Positions 34,897 through 45,459 of a stretch of 64,000 nucleotides of DNA are shown here, piece after piece. Positions within the stretch are counted from its first letter, which is position 1. Each line of letters begins with the position of its first letter. Origin of the DNA: Bifidobacterium pullorum DSM 20433 (GTDB taxonomy: Bacteria > Actinomycetota > Actinomycetes > Actinomycetales > Bifidobacteriaceae); contig NZ_JDUI01000007.1 of the NCBI RefSeq assembly GCF_000771405.1, positions 1 through 64,000 on the forward strand, given 5' to 3'. The notes below the pieces were generated by a model. The model saw only the letters and a list, made by a program, of their open reading frames with translations. It searched no databases and had not been told where the DNA came from. The position numbers were made by a program, and so were the translations under genes.

Positions 34897-36078
34897 GTGG
34901 CCGACAGCTTCAATGGTTTTTTTGAAGAGAACACGCAGTGGACCGACATGGATGGTGATTCCTTCACCGACATGCCCCCGCTTCCGCCGCGCTCCCGCAA
35001 GGAGATGCGTCGCAAGCGTTCGGTCCGCAAGCGCCGGCATGTCATCACGGCCGTGGTGGTCGTCGTCGTATTGGCATTGATCGGCGTGGGCGCGTTCTTC
35101 GGATACCGTGCGTTGCGGCAGTGGCGCATCAACCGTGAGCTCGCCAGCCAGCAGCAGGTGGTCATCGAGGATTATCCCGGTCCAGGCAACGGCAGCGTGC
35201 AGTTCACGGTGGACAGCGGCAGCGACTGGTATACCGTCGCGCAGAACCTGACCGACCAGGACATCATCAAATCCCCGGAGGCTCTGACCAGCATCGCCGG
35301 GTCGTCCACCCTGTATCCGGGCACCTTCTCCCTGCAATACCAGATGAAGGCGGAGGACGTGCTGGCCGTATTGTCCGACCAGCAGCAGGCGAGCGGCTTC
35401 CTGGAGGTTCGGCCCGGTGAGCGTGTCTCCGACGTGATCGCGGCGGCCGCGCAGATGACGGGCATCCCCGAAAGCGATTTCCAGGCGGTCGTCGACGGCG
35501 GCGGCGACGGCATCCTGCCCGCCGAAGCGAACGGCAGCTTCGAGGGATGGCTGGAGCCGGGCTCGTACAATCCCGCCGGCAAGACCTCGGCCGCTGACAT
35601 CCTTACCGAGATGGTCAACGCCCGCGTCGCCAAGCTGGATGAGATGGGAGTCCCGACCGGCGAGGAGCGCGAGAAGATCATGATCATGGCCTCGATCGCG
35701 GAGGCCGAGGTCAACTCGCAGGAATACTACGGCAAGGTTACGCGCGTGATCCTCAACCGCATCGATGTCGGCATGCCGCTGGGCATGGACACGACCGTCG
35801 CCTACGGTCTGGGCATCACGGCGGCCGAACTGACCGATGCCATGCTGGCCGACGCGTCCAACCCGTACAACACGCGCATCAACCTGGGTCTGCCGCCCAC
35901 CCCGATCAGCAACCCCGGCGACAATGCCATCCAGGCGGCGCTGAACCCGGAGGAAGGCGACTGGCTGTACTTCGTGACCACCGATCTGCAGACCGGCGAG
36001 ACCAAGTTCGCCAGCACCGAGGACGAATTCTGGAAGATCCGCGACGAGTACAAGACCAACAACCCCGGAGCGAACTGA
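34897..36078 (+). CDS. mltG: Endolytic murein transglycosylase MltG
   Basis: MltG cuts nascent peptidoglycan at the membrane and may set glycan chain length. The 393-aa protein has a basic cytoplasmic N-terminus (about 50 residues, RRKRSVRKRRH), one membrane helix (about 50-70), a LysM-like part, and the YceG catalytic domain. The catalytic Glu is E269 in MASIAEAEV, followed by YGKVTRVILNRI. The C-terminal NPYNTRINLGLPPTPISNPG motif is intact. The GTG start has GAGGAG 7 bases upstream, 14 bp after ruvX. Confidence 0.95.
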   Translation: MADSFNGFFEENTQWTDMDGDSFTDMPPLPPRSRKEMRRKRSVRKRRHVITAVVVVVVLALIGVGAFFGYRALRQWRINRELASQQQVVIEDYPGPGNGSVQFTVDSGSDWYTVAQNLTDQDIIKSPEALTSIAGSSTLYPGTFSLQYQMKAEDVLAVLSDQQQASGFLEVRPGERVSDVIAAAAQMTGIPESDFQAVVDGGGDGILPAEANGSFEGWLEPGSYNPAGKTSAADILTEMVNARVAKLDEMGVPTGEEREKIMIMASIAEAEVNSQEYYGKVTRVILNRIDVGMPLGMDTTVAYGLGITAAELTDAMLADASNPYNTRINLGLPPTPISNPGDNAIQAALNPEEGDWLYFVTTDLQTGETKFASTEDEFWKIRDEYKTNNPGAN

Positions 36079-36102
36079 TTCGAATCATCCGACAGGACAC
36101 AT

Positions 36103-36134
36103 GCGTGGCCGCGGCGACAACCGCGGCTCCACGC
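36103..36134. terminator. Hairpin between convergent mltG and A24 peptidase genes
   Basis: GCGTGG plus CCGCGG pair with CCGCGG and CCACGC with a two-base bulge, lying between two genes that face each other. There are no T runs, so this is a likely but unproven bidirectional terminator. Confidence 0.5.
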
Positions 36135-36143
36135 GTATATTCG

Positions 36144-36608
36144 CTACAATCCCAACGGCAGCACCAGAACGGCGGCCAGCAGAATGACCGGGGCGAACGG
36201 CGCCTTGCCGGCATACGGCGAATCCCGCTGCCCATCGAATCGGCGCCAGAGGACGATCCACACCAGTCCCAGCACCCCCATCGCCAGCCACCAACAGACC
36301 ACACCGGTCAAACCGGTCATCCCCACGGCCAACCCCATCATCAGGGTCATCGTCACATCACCGAAGCCCAACGCACCCGGTTTGATCAGCGCGAGACCGC
36401 ACTGCACCAAGGCGCACAGCACGGCGAACAGCGCGGACTGCATCACCGCAAACAGATCATTGGCGACCAGGGCGTATACCAGCGTCGCCGCCAGTTGCAG
36501 CAGGCAGCCCACGGCGATCCAACGCCGCGGCACTCGGCGGCATCGGATATCCTCAACACTCACGGCCAGTCCACATAGAAGACTCGGCAGCGCAACAAGG
36601 TAGCCCAT
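36144..36608 (-). CDS. Type IV prepilin peptidase-like protein (A24 family)
   Basis: A 154-aa membrane aspartic peptidase with about six helices. The two catalytic acids are in [15 protein letters not shown] (first Asp) and [17 protein letters not shown] (GFGD motif). It lacks the N-terminal methylase domain of full PilD and so is of the short TadV/A24 type that processes Flp/Tad or type IV prepilins. No pilin genes lie nearby. It stands between mltG and aroC on the other strand. ATG 36608 is preferred; an upstream GTG at 36644 would put a short segment before the first helix. Confidence 0.85.
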   Translation of the reverse strand: MGYLVALPSLLCGLAVSVEDIRCRRVPRRWIAVGCLLQLAATLVYALVANDLFAVMQSALFAVLCALVQCGLALIKPGALGFGDVTMTLMMGLAVGMTGLTGVVCWWLAMGVLGLVWIVLWRRFDGQRDSPYAGKAPFAPVILLAAVLVLPLGL

Positions 36609-36662
36609 GCCGGTAGGATAGACCGAAGTCGCAAGGAACACCACTTACGAAGGAGCACAGGC

Positions 36663-37856
36663 ATGTTGCGTTGGCAGACGGCAGGGGAATCACACGGCGA
36701 ATCGTTGGTGGCCATGATCGAAGGGCTGCCCGCCGGCGTGCAGGTGACCTCGGGGGACATCGTCGACGCGCTGGCCCGTCGCAGGCTCGGATATGGGCGC
36801 GGCGCGCGCATGTCGTTCGAACAGGACCGGGTGCGGCTGCTCACCGGCGTGCGGCACGGCCTGACGCTGGGTTCGCCGATCGCCATCGAGATCGGCAACA
36901 CCGAATGGCCGAAGTGGACCGAGGTCATGAGCGCCGATCCGCTGGACCATGAGCTGCCGCGCGAAGGCCGCAACGCGCCGCTTAGCCGTCCGCGCCCCGG
37001 CCACGCCGACCTGACGGGCATGCGCAAGTACGGGTTCGACGACGCCCGGCCGGTGCTGGAACGCTCCAGCGCGCGCGAAACCGCGTCCCGTGTGGCGTTG
37101 GGTGCCGTGGCGGCACGATTCCTGGAACAGGTGCTGGGCATCCGTACCGTCTCCCATGTGATCTCCATCGGCGGCGCCGGCGTTGCAGAAGGCGCCGCCT
37201 CGCCGCTGCCCACCCCGGATGATGTGGCGGCGCTGGACGCCTCCCCGGTCCGCACGCTGGACAAGGACGCGGAGGCACGGATGATCGCCCGCATCGATGA
37301 GGCGAAGGCGAACGCCGACACGTTGGGCGGCGTGGTCGAGGTCGTCGCCTACGGCGTGCCGGCGGGACTGGGCACCTACGTGGAATCCGACCGCCGTCTC
37401 GACGCGGCGTTGGCTTCGGCGTTGATGGGCATCCAGGCCATCAAGGGCGTGGAGATCGGCGACGGGTTCCTGGAGGCCATGCGTCCCGGTTCCCAGGCGC
37501 ACGACGAGATCGCGGTCGGTGACGACGGGCGCATCATGCGGCTGAGCAACCGCGCCGGCGGCATCGAAGGCGGCATGTCCAACGGACAGCCGATCCGCGT
37601 ACGCGCGGCGATGAAGCCGATCCCGTCCATCCCCAAGGCGTTGCGCACCGTTGACGTGCTGACCGGCGAGCCGGCGCAGGCCATCAACCAGCGTTCCGAC
37701 TCCACCGCCGTTCCGGCCGCCGCGGTTGTGGCCGAGGCGATGGTGAGGCTGACCCTCGCACGGTACGTGCTGGAGAAGTTCGGTGGCGACAACATCGCCG
37801 AAACACGGCGCAACGCGGAGACGTATCTGGCCTCCTGGCCGGAGCACATGCGCTGA
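36663..37856 (+). CDS. aroC: Chorismate synthase
   Basis: It makes chorismate from EPSP with reduced FMN, the last shikimate step. The 397-aa protein has the family signatures GESHGESL near residue 8, [24 protein letters not shown] at about 110-120, [16 protein letters not shown] at about 137, and [13 protein letters not shown] at about 300. GAAGGAG precedes the ATG. The aroK/aroB fusion follows after 104 bp and aroQ after that, making a shikimate cluster. Confidence 0.97.
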   Translation: MLRWQTAGESHGESLVAMIEGLPAGVQVTSGDIVDALARRRLGYGRGARMSFEQDRVRLLTGVRHGLTLGSPIAIEIGNTEWPKWTEVMSADPLDHELPREGRNAPLSRPRPGHADLTGMRKYGFDDARPVLERSSARETASRVALGAVAARFLEQVLGIRTVSHVISIGGAGVAEGAASPLPTPDDVAALDASPVRTLDKDAEARMIARIDEAKANADTLGGVVEVVAYGVPAGLGTYVESDRRLDAALASALMGIQAIKGVEIGDGFLEAMRPGSQAHDEIAVGDDGRIMRLSNRAGGIEGGMSNGQPIRVRAAMKPIPSIPKALRTVDVLTGEPAQAINQRSDSTAVPAAAVVAEAMVRLTLARYVLEKFGGDNIAETRRNAETYLASWPEHMR

Positions 37857-37960
37857 TTCCAGCTGGAATGCGTGCGGTTCGGCGGCGGTCGGAGCATACC
37901 ATGCCGCCGCCGGGCATGAATCATCCGTCGCGGTGGACGGATAGGAGGAGAGGACGGAAG

Positions 37961-39583
37961 ATGACGAACCATCCGCAGGCCGTTATCATCGGCATGATGG
38001 GCGCCGGCAAAACCCGCGTCGGGCGTGAGACCGCGCAGGTCATGGGCCTGCCGTTCCTCGACGCGGACGTGGAGATTGAGCGTCAGGTGGGCATGTCCAT
38101 CCCCGAATACTTCGAGCGGTACGGTGAACCGGCGTTCCGGGATGTGGAAAGCGACCTGATCCGCAGAACGGTCGATGGGTTCGACGGCATCTTCTCCCTG
38201 GGCGGAGGCGCCCCGATGACGCCTGCGGTACAGGAGACACTGGCCGGTTACATCGCCGACGGCGGCAAGGTGATATACCTGATGGCCGATCCGCGAGAGG
38301 CGATGGAACGCGCGCGCAGGGGCGGAGGCAGGCCGATGCTCAACGGCGACGCCGACGAACGTTGGAAGACGCTGTACCGTCAGCGCGACCCGGTGTTCCG
38401 CGACGTGGCGAACGTGTACGTGCGAACCTACGGGTTGACGCCGGCGCAGGCTGCGAGGAGGATGAAGGACATGATCGAGGAACGTTGCGTGTACGTGACC
38501 GGATCCGGCATCGACGCATACGATGTGCGGATCGGCGAAGGGGCGATGGGGCACCTGCCCGAGCTGCTGGGGCGGAAGGCGACCCGTGTGGCACTGATTC
38601 ATACGCAGCCGGTGCAGCGTCATTCCGACCACGCACGCGCGTTGCTGCGCCAGGGCGGCTATGAGGTGTCGGACATCGTTGTGCCCGATGCCGAAGCCGG
38701 CAAGACCGTGGACGTGGCCAACGGCATCTGGCAGCGACTCGGTGAGGAGGGATTCACACGATCCGATGCGATCGTGGGCGTCGGCGGGGGCGCGGCCACC
38801 GATCTGGCCGGGTTCATCGCCGCCACATGGATGCGCGGCGTGCGCTACGTGAACTGTCCCACCTCGCTGCTGGCGATGGTCGATGCGTCCACCGGCGGCA
38901 AAACCGGCATCAACACGCCGCAGGGCAAGAACCTGGTCGGCTCCTTCTACACGCCGGCCGGCGTACTCGCCGACGTGCGGACCCTGGCTTCGCTGCCCAA
39001 CGACATCTTCATCGAAGGGCTCGGCGAAGTGGCCAAATCCGGGTTCATCATGGACGGGGAGATCCTGCGGATCCTGGAATCCCATGCCGCGGCGCTGCGC
39101 GGATTCGATGGCGCGACGTTCCTGGAATCCCCGTTGAAGGATGTGGTCGGCGAACTGATCGAACGCACGGTGCGCGTCAAGGTGCATCACGTTTCCTCCG
39201 ACTTGAAGGAGCAGGGGCTGCGCGAATTCCTCAACTACGGGCATACCCTCGGCCATGCCATCGAGAAGATCGAGCATTTCCGCTGGCGGCACGGCAACGC
39301 GGTGGCCGTCGGCATGGTGTATGCGGCTGAATTGTCGAACCTGCTCGGGTATATCGACCGTGATCTGGTCGACTATCACCGCTCGCTGCTCGGAGCGTTG
39401 GGCTTGCCGACCTCGTGGGGCGGCGGCTCTTGGTCCGACGTGCTGGCGCTGATGCACCGGGATAAGAAGGCGCGCGGCAACATGCTGCGGTTCGTGGTGT
39501 TGGACCGTGTCGGCCACGTCATCCACCTGGAGAACCCGCCGATGGAGGCCGTGGAAGAGGCGTTCCGCCGCATCCGCCCCTGA
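37961..39583 (+). CDS. aroKB: Bifunctional shikimate kinase / 3-dehydroquinate synthase
   Basis: One 540-aa protein carries two enzymes of the shikimate pathway. Residues 1-165 are shikimate kinase: P-loop GMMGAGKTR at 11-19, the DADVEIER substrate motif, RDVESDLI, and the LGGGAPM loop. Residues from about 180 are 3-dehydroquinate synthase: [13 protein letters not shown] for [21 protein letters not shown], and the metal ligands around [11 protein letters not shown] and HGNAVAVGM. The fusion is a known feature of bifidobacteria. AGGAGG lies upstream of ATG 37961, which starts just before the kinase fold. Confidence 0.96.
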   Translation: MTNHPQAVIIGMMGAGKTRVGRETAQVMGLPFLDADVEIERQVGMSIPEYFERYGEPAFRDVESDLIRRTVDGFDGIFSLGGGAPMTPAVQETLAGYIADGGKVIYLMADPREAMERARRGGGRPMLNGDADERWKTLYRQRDPVFRDVANVYVRTYGLTPAQAARRMKDMIEERCVYVTGSGIDAYDVRIGEGAMGHLPELLGRKATRVALIHTQPVQRHSDHARALLRQGGYEVSDIVVPDAEAGKTVDVANGIWQRLGEEGFTRSDAIVGVGGGAATDLAGFIAATWMRGVRYVNCPTSLLAMVDASTGGKTGINTPQGKNLVGSFYTPAGVLADVRTLASLPNDIFIEGLGEVAKSGFIMDGEILRILESHAAALRGFDGATFLESPLKDVVGELIERTVRVKVHHVSSDLKEQGLREFLNYGHTLGHAIEKIEHFRWRHGNAVAVGMVYAAELSNLLGYIDRDLVDYHRSLLGALGLPTSWGGGSWSDVLALMHRDKKARGNMLRFVVLDRVGHVIHLENPPMEAVEEAFRRIRP

Positions 39584-39767
39584 GGGCGGACATATCAACC
39601 GCCGACGGGATGGTGACGTATGGTCGCGTGGCCATTGGAGAGTTGATCGCGGACACGGAACGGCTGCCTCTCCACGTATCAGCCCGAACCGCACGGAGGC
39701 GCCTCGATCCTCTCGCGAACGAGAATGAACCGGAGAACCGGAAGAACCGACAGAAAGGAAACATCGA

Positions 39768-40217
39768 ATGTCTCGTAAAGTCATCGTCGTCAATGGTCCG
39801 AATCTCGGCCGTCTCGGTGTGCGCGAACCCGACGTGTACGGGCATCAGGATCTGGAGACCCTGCGCCGCGATTGCACGGCCTGGGGCGAGGAACTGGGGC
39901 TTGAGGTCGAGGTCCGCCAGACCGACGACGAGGCGGAGATGATCGGTTGGATGCACCGGGCCGTGGACGAGCAGACGCCGGTGGTCATGAACCCGGCGGC
40001 GTTCACCCACTACTCGTACGGCCTGTCCGACGCCGCCCACATGGTGACCGATGCAGGGCTGCCGCTGATGGAGGTACATATCTCCAACCCGTCGGCGCGT
40101 GATGCGTTCCGCAAGTATTCGGTCATCAGCCCCGTGGCCACCGGCACCATCACCGGCATGGGCTTCTACGGGTACCGTCTGGCCCTGGAGGCCGTGGCGC
40201 ACCTCCTGGAGGCGTGA
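39768..40217 (+). CDS. aroQ: 3-dehydroquinate dehydratase, type II
   Basis: It dehydrates 3-dehydroquinate to 3-dehydroshikimate as a dodecamer. The 149-aa length is typical for type II. The key parts are NGPNLGRLGVREPDVYG with the catalytic Tyr, NPAAFTHYSYGLSDA, EVHISNPSARDAFR with the catalytic His and phosphate-binding Arg, and the C-terminal GFYGYRLALEA. AAAGGAA precedes the ATG. The 184 bp before it hold no other gene. It continues the shikimate cluster. Confidence 0.94.
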   Translation: MSRKVIVVNGPNLGRLGVREPDVYGHQDLETLRRDCTAWGEELGLEVEVRQTDDEAEMIGWMHRAVDEQTPVVMNPAAFTHYSYGLSDAAHMVTDAGLPLMEVHISNPSARDAFRKYSVISPVATGTITGMGFYGYRLALEAVAHLLEA

Positions 40218-40237
40218 GAACGAATCTAGGTTCATCA

Positions 40238-40753
40238 ATGACGACAGGTGTGATGCGCAATAGGTGCCGTGTAATATCCAAGCCGTTCGAGGAACTGACG
40301 GTGACGGAATTGTATGAGATCCTGCGCCTTCGCTCCGAGGTGTTCGTGGTGGAGCAGGAGTGCGCCTATCAGGACATCGACGGCAAGGATCCCGGCTCAT
40401 GGCAGGTCATGGTGTGCGATGACGCGGGGGAGATGGTCGCCGGGCTGCGCGTGCTGCGGCCTGGCGTCTCGTTCCCGGATGCGAGCCTGGGCCGTGTGGT
40501 GACGCGGATTCGCGGCAAAGGCTACGGGGCTGTGGCGATGCGTGAGGGAATTCGGATCGCGCGCGAACAATACGGCGCCAAAACGCTACGTATCGAAGCC
40601 CAATGCCATGCGATCGGCTTCTACGAACGCTTCGGCTTCCGCGTCGATTCCGCCGAATTCCTGGAGGATGGCATCCCGCATGTCGAAATGGTCATGAATC
40701 TCATCCCCTGGACGGGGGATTACGGGGGAGGGCTGCAAATCGGCCCCGCCTAA
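40238..40753 (+). CDS. GNAT N-acetyltransferase, ElaA type
   Basis: A single-domain acetyltransferase of 171 aa. The ElaA-type start FEELTVTELYEILRLRSEVF is followed by VEQECAYQDIDGKD, the acetyl-CoA-binding loop is RVVTRIRGKGYGAVAMREGI near residue 95, and a FYERFGFRV strand lies near 138. The substrate is unknown. ATG 40238 has only a weak TAGG; GTG 40214, overlapping the aroQ stop, is the other candidate and would mean coupled translation. Confidence 0.85.
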   Translation: MTTGVMRNRCRVISKPFEELTVTELYEILRLRSEVFVVEQECAYQDIDGKDPGSWQVMVCDDAGEMVAGLRVLRPGVSFPDASLGRVVTRIRGKGYGAVAMREGIRIAREQYGAKTLRIEAQCHAIGFYERFGFRVDSAEFLEDGIPHVEMVMNLIPWTGDYGGGLQIGPA

Positions 40754-40790
40754 GGCCGTGGCAATCAAGGTAGGGTTGCATCGTGGACAT

Positions 40791-40805
40791 ACGTCATCGT
40801 GACGT
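40791..40805. promoter_or_regulatory. Palindrome before pyrG
   Basis: ACGTCA-TCG-TGACGT is a perfect palindrome, with GTGACGTCAC overlapping its right half. It lies just before a -10-like TATGAT (40819-40824) and the pyrG start, a position expected for a repressor or activator site. Confidence 0.45.
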
Positions 40806-40832
40806 CACACATCGTTGATATGATGGAATCCC

Positions 40833-42494
40833 ATGGTTAGAAGACATCATGGCAATTCATCCGAACACATCACCAAGCACATCTTCGTCACCGGAGGCGT
40901 GGTCTCGTCGTTGGGCAAGGGACTGACTGCCTCCTCGCTCGGCCGTCTGCTGCGTTCGCGTGGCATCCACGTGCTGCAGCAGAAGCTCGATCCCTACATC
41001 AACGTGGACCCGGGCACGATGAACCCGTTCCAGCACGGCGAAGTGTACGTGACCGAGGACGGTGCCGAAACCGATCTGGACATCGGCCACTACGAGCGCT
41101 TCCTCGACGTCTTCCTCAGCCAGAAGGCGAACGTGACCACCGGCCAGATCTACCAGTCGGTGCTGCGCAAGGAGCGCGCCGGCGAGTACCTCGGCCAGTG
41201 CGTGCAGGTCATCCCGCATATCACCGACGAAATCAAGTCCCGCATGCGCGCCCAGGCCTCCGACGATGTGGACGTGATCATCACCGAGATCGGCGGCACC
41301 GTCGGCGACATCGAATCCCAGCCGTTCCTGGAGGCGGCGCGCGAGGTGCGCCGCGACCTGGGGCCGGACAACTGCATGTTCGTGCACGTCTCCCTCGTGC
41401 CGTACATCTCCGCCGCGCACGAGTTGAAGACCAAGCCCACCCAGCATTCGGTGATGATGCTGCGTCAGTTGGGCATCTCCCCGGATGCGCTGGTGCTGCG
41501 TTCGGACCGTCCGCTCAACCAGTCCATCAAGGACAAGATCTCGCTGATGTGCGACGTGGATTCGGAGGGCGTGGTCAACTGCGTGGACGCGCCGAGCATT
41601 TACGACGTGCCGAAGATCCTGTTCGACGAGGGTCTCGACGCCTACGTGGTGCGCGAGCTGGGTCTGCCGTTCCACGACGTGGACTGGGACGAGTGGGCCG
41701 ACCTGCTGGAGCGCGTGCACCATCCGAAGCATGAGGTGAACATCGCGATCGTCGGCAAGTACATCGACCTGCCGGACGCGTACCTGTCCGTCACCGAGGC
41801 GATCAAGGCGGGCGGTTTCGCCAACTGGGCCAAGGTCAACGTCAAATGGGTGGCCGCCGACAAGTGCGCGACCCCGGAGGGCGCGGCGGCCGCGCTCGAT
41901 CAGGTCGACGGCATTGTGGTGCCGGGTGGATTCGGCATCCGCGGCATCGAGGGCAAGATCGGTGCGCTGCGGTTCGCACGCGAGAACGGTCTGCCGGCGC
42001 TCGGCCTGTGTCTGGGATTGCAGTCGATGGTCATCGAATACGCCCGCGACGTGCTCGGCATCGAGGATGCGGACTCCACCGAGTTCGATCCGAACTGCGC
42101 GAATCCGGTCATCGCCACGATGGAGGAGCAGAAGGATATCGTGGCCGGCAAGGGCGATATGGGCCATACGATGCGTCTGGGATCCTACCCGGCCGAGCTG
42201 CTGGAGGGATCGCTGGTCGCTGAACTGTACGGCACCACGCATGTCACCGAGCGGCACCGCCACCGCTACGAGGTGAACGTGGCCTATAAGGACCGTCTGC
42301 GTGAGGCCGGTCTGGTGATCTCCGGCCAGAGCCCGGACGGCGAGCTCACCGAGTTCGTGGAGCTGCCGCGCGAGGTGCATCCGTTCTATGTGGCCACCCA
42401 GGCGCACCCGGAGTTCAAGAGCCGTCCGACCAAGCCGCACCCGCTGTTCGCGGGTCTGGTCAGGGCCGCGCTGGTTCACCAGTCCGATCGCTGA
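40833..42494 (+). CDS. pyrG: CTP synthase
   Basis: It aminates UTP to CTP using glutamine and ATP. The 553-aa enzyme has the N-terminal synthase domain ([51 protein letters not shown]) and the C-terminal class I glutaminase domain with the nucleophile C393 in LGLCLGLQ and the His-Pro-Glu of [10 protein letters not shown]. The start at 40833 adds about 15 residues before the conserved part, within the normal range. A perfect terminator follows. Confidence 0.96.
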   Translation: MVRRHHGNSSEHITKHIFVTGGVVSSLGKGLTASSLGRLLRSRGIHVLQQKLDPYINVDPGTMNPFQHGEVYVTEDGAETDLDIGHYERFLDVFLSQKANVTTGQIYQSVLRKERAGEYLGQCVQVIPHITDEIKSRMRAQASDDVDVIITEIGGTVGDIESQPFLEAAREVRRDLGPDNCMFVHVSLVPYISAAHELKTKPTQHSVMMLRQLGISPDALVLRSDRPLNQSIKDKISLMCDVDSEGVVNCVDAPSIYDVPKILFDEGLDAYVVRELGLPFHDVDWDEWADLLERVHHPKHEVNIAIVGKYIDLPDAYLSVTEAIKAGGFANWAKVNVKWVAADKCATPEGAAAALDQVDGIVVPGGFGIRGIEGKIGALRFARENGLPALGLCLGLQSMVIEYARDVLGIEDADSTEFDPNCANPVIATMEEQKDIVAGKGDMGHTMRLGSYPAELLEGSLVAELYGTTHVTERHRHRYEVNVAYKDRLREAGLVISGQSPDGELTEFVELPREVHPFYVATQAHPEFKSRPTKPHPLFAGLVRAALVHQSDR

Positions 42495-42516
42495 CGATTC
42501 AGTACTGTGCTGATTG

Positions 42517-42553
42517 CGGTGCCACACGAGTTTCGTGTGGCACCGTCTGTTTT
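42517..42553 (+). terminator. pyrG terminator
   Basis: CGGTGCCACACGA pairs perfectly with TCGTGTGGCACCG around a GTT loop and is followed by TCTGTTTT. Confidence 0.93.
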
Positions 42554-42708
42554 CCGGGGATGGCATTGGACGATGAGGCTCCGCCGGCACCCCCGTGAGC
42601 TTCCTCACATCCGCCTGGGGAGGATTTTTCGAGCGGATACTAGTGTTTTCCCGCCGTTTCCGTTAGTGTTGCGGATGGAAGCAATTCGTACGAAGGAGGC
42701 AGCGCGCA

Positions 42709-44226
42709 GTGACGGATGAGATGACGCCACAGTCGCCCGAGCAGACGGGCGGCGCCGCGGCTGACGTGGAGATGAGCCAGTATGTGGCCGGCCGTTCCCG
42801 CGTCAACGAGGACAAGATCAGGCAGGATGACGAGATCATCAGCCAGTTCGGCGAGTACGAGTACGGCTGGCATGATTCCGATGCGGCCGGCGAGGCGGCG
42901 AAGAAAGGCATCGACGAGAACGTGGTGCGCGCCATCTCGGCCGACAAGGGCGAGCCCGAGTGGATGCTCGACATCCGTCTCAAGGGCTATCAGGCGTTCC
43001 TGGACAAGCCGATGCCGGACTGGGGCGTGGATCTGAGCGGGTTCAACGCCGACGACTTCAAGTACTACGTCAAGCCGATCGACAAGCAGGCCGCCACCTG
43101 GGAGGATCTGCCGGACGACATCCGCAACACCTACGACCGCCTGGGCATCCCCGAGGCGGAGAAGAAGCGTCTGGTCTCCGGCGTGGCCGCCCAGTACGAG
43201 TCCGAGGTCATCTACAACTCCATCCAGCAGGAGCTGAAGGACCAGGGCGTGATCTTCGTGGACACCGACACCGCGGTGCGTGAATACCCGGATCTGGTGC
43301 GCAAGTACTTCGGCACCGTGGTGCCGCCGGACGACAACAAGTTCGGCGCGCTGAACACGGCCGCCTGGTCGGGCGGCTCGTTCATCTACGTGCCGAAGGG
43401 CGTGCATGTGGACATCCCGCTGCAGGCCTACTTCCGCATCAACACCCCGAATATGGGCCAGTTCGAACGCACGCTGATCATCGCCGACGAGGGCTCCTAC
43501 GTACATTACGTGGAGGGCTGCACCGCGCCGATCTACTCGACCGACTCGCTGCACGCCGCCATCGTGGAGATCATCGTGGAGAAGCACGCCCGCGTGCGCT
43601 ACACCACCGTGCAGAACTGGTCGAACAACGTGTACAATCTGGTCACCCAGCGCGCCTACGTGCGCGAGGGCGGCACGATGGAATGGGTGGACGGCAACAT
43701 CGGCTCCAAGGCCACGATGAAGTACCCGGCCTGCATCCTGGCCGAACCGTACGCCAAGGCCGAAACCATGTCGCTGGGCTTCGCCGGCAAGGGGCAGTAC
43801 CAGGATACGGGCGCCAAGATGATCCATCTGGCCCCGCACACCAGCTCCACGATCGTGGCCAAGTCCATCTCGCGCGGCGGCGGCCGGTCCGCCTACCGCG
43901 GTCTGGTCAAGATTGTCAAAGGCGCCGAAGGCTCCTCGAACTCCACGGTCTGCGACGCGCTGCTGGTCGACGACTACTCGCGCTCCGACACCTATCCGCA
44001 TGTGGACGTGCGCGAGGACGATGTGTCGATGGCGCATGAGGCCACCGTCTCCAAGGTCTCCGAGGACCAGCTGTTCTATCTGATGAGCCGCGGTCTGAAC
44101 GAGGACGAGGCGATGGGCATGATCGTACGCGGCTTCGTCGAGCCGATCAGCCGTGAGCTACCGATGGAGTACGCGCTGGAACTGAATCGTTTGGTGGAAC
44201 TGCAGATGGAAGGATCGGTGGGCTGA
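42709..44226 (+). CDS. sufB: Fe-S cluster scaffold complex subunit SufB
   Basis: SufB, with SufC and SufD, builds Fe-S clusters. The 505-aa protein begins with an acidic leader and has the SufB core ([60 protein letters not shown]). The conserved C-terminal Cys region used for cluster assembly lies in [14 protein letters not shown]. The GTG start has GAAGGAGG upstream. It leads the operon sufB-D-C-S-U-T. No SufR repressor gene lies upstream; pyrG does. Confidence 0.96.
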   Translation: MTDEMTPQSPEQTGGAAADVEMSQYVAGRSRVNEDKIRQDDEIISQFGEYEYGWHDSDAAGEAAKKGIDENVVRAISADKGEPEWMLDIRLKGYQAFLDKPMPDWGVDLSGFNADDFKYYVKPIDKQAATWEDLPDDIRNTYDRLGIPEAEKKRLVSGVAAQYESEVIYNSIQQELKDQGVIFVDTDTAVREYPDLVRKYFGTVVPPDDNKFGALNTAAWSGGSFIYVPKGVHVDIPLQAYFRINTPNMGQFERTLIIADEGSYVHYVEGCTAPIYSTDSLHAAIVEIIVEKHARVRYTTVQNWSNNVYNLVTQRAYVREGGTMEWVDGNIGSKATMKYPACILAEPYAKAETMSLGFAGKGQYQDTGAKMIHLAPHTSSTIVAKSISRGGGRSAYRGLVKIVKGAEGSSNSTVCDALLVDDYSRSDTYPHVDVREDDVSMAHEATVSKVSEDQLFYLMSRGLNEDEAMGMIVRGFVEPISRELPMEYALELNRLVELQMEGSVG

Positions 44227-44231
44227 GTCCG

Positions 44232-45458
44232 ATGGCAGAGAATACCGAAATCACCATTCCCGTGGCGGATCCGAACGACCCGTACGCGGTGCCGGCGGCC
44301 ATGCCGTCGAGCGCGGACCGTGCGCCGCGCAGCTTCGACCTTGACGCGTTCGCGATGCCGACCTCCCGTCAGGAGGAGTGGCGGTACACGCCGCTGGACC
44401 GCGTCGCCGAATTCCTCGATGTGTTCGAGCCGAGCGGCCTGACCACGGTCGAGGTGACCGGCATCGACGGTTCGCCGTTGGACCCCGCGCAGGTCGGCGT
44501 CGAGGTCGTGGACAGGACCGTCGCGCCGAGCGGCACCGTGTCCAAGCCGAGCGACCGCATCTCCGCGGTCGAATGGAACGTCGTGAAGACCGCGACCGTC
44601 GTGACCCTGCACGGCGACGTCGCCCAGCCGGTGCGCATCACGGTCACCGGCGGCGGCGACGCGCCGGATGCGCTGCACCTGGTCATCGCGGCCGACGCCG
44701 GCACCCATGCCGACGTCGTCGTCGAACACCATGGCATGGCACGTCTCGCGGAGGGTGTGGAGATCGTCACCGGCCGCGATTCCAACCTGTCCACCACCTT
44801 CATCCAGGAGTGGGAGAAGGGCTCCAAGCATGTCGGCGGCCACCGCATCCATGTGGGCGAGAACGCCAGCCTGCGTCACTCGATGGTCACGCTCGGCGGC
44901 GATGTGGTCCGCATCCGTATGGACCAGGACTTCGGCGGCCCGCAGGGCGACCTGAACATGCTGGGCATCTACTTCGCCGATCCGGGCGAGCACATCGAGC
45001 ACCGCACGATGGTGGTGCACAACCATCCGGATTGCAAGTCGCGCGTCGTGTACAAGGGCGCGCTCGACGGGCAGGGGGCGCACTCCACATGGGTCGGCAA
45101 CGCGCTGATCCAACCGACCGCGCCGGGCACCGATTCCTACGAGCTCAACCGCAACCTGGTGCTGACGCCGGGCGCGATCGCCGATTCGGAACCGAACCTG
45201 GAGATCGAGAACGGCAACATCATCGGCGCCGGACACGCCAGCTCGGTCGGCCGGTTCGATGACGAGGAGCTGTTCTATCTGCAGTCGCGCGGCATTCCGG
45301 AGACGGAGGCCCGCAAGCTGGTGGTGCGCGGGTTCTTCGGCGAGCTGGTCGAGGAGATCGGCATCCCGCAGATCGGCGACCATCTGATGAGCATCATCGA
45401 CCGCCGGCTTGCCCGCGGCGAAAGCGAAGCCATGACAACCGTTTGGGAGGAGAAGTAA
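44232..45458 (+). CDS. sufD: Fe-S cluster assembly protein SufD
   Basis: SufD is the SufB paralogue in the SufBC2D complex and is needed for iron entry. At 408 aa it has the family core GGDVVRIRMDQDFGGPQGDL, the HRTMVVHNHPDCKSR segment with the conserved His, and the C-terminal SRGIPETEARKLVVRGFFGE. It starts 5 bp after sufB and its stop overlaps the next start (TAAGATG with one base between). The N-terminal RQEEWRYTPLDRV motif is intact. Confidence 0.95.
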   Translation: MAENTEITIPVADPNDPYAVPAAMPSSADRAPRSFDLDAFAMPTSRQEEWRYTPLDRVAEFLDVFEPSGLTTVEVTGIDGSPLDPAQVGVEVVDRTVAPSGTVSKPSDRISAVEWNVVKTATVVTLHGDVAQPVRITVTGGGDAPDALHLVIAADAGTHADVVVEHHGMARLAEGVEIVTGRDSNLSTTFIQEWEKGSKHVGGHRIHVGENASLRHSMVTLGGDVVRIRMDQDFGGPQGDLNMLGIYFADPGEHIEHRTMVVHNHPDCKSRVVYKGALDGQGAHSTWVGNALIQPTAPGTDSYELNRNLVLTPGAIADSEPNLEIENGNIIGAGHASSVGRFDDEELFYLQSRGIPETEARKLVVRGFFGELVEEIGIPQIGDHLMSIIDRRLARGESEAMTTVWEEK

Positions 45459-45459
45459 G

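Noticed and set aside
39584..39767. A gene between the aroK/aroB fusion and aroQ
   Set aside because: Short frames here have no ribosome site and no recognisable product; it is most likely untranslated.
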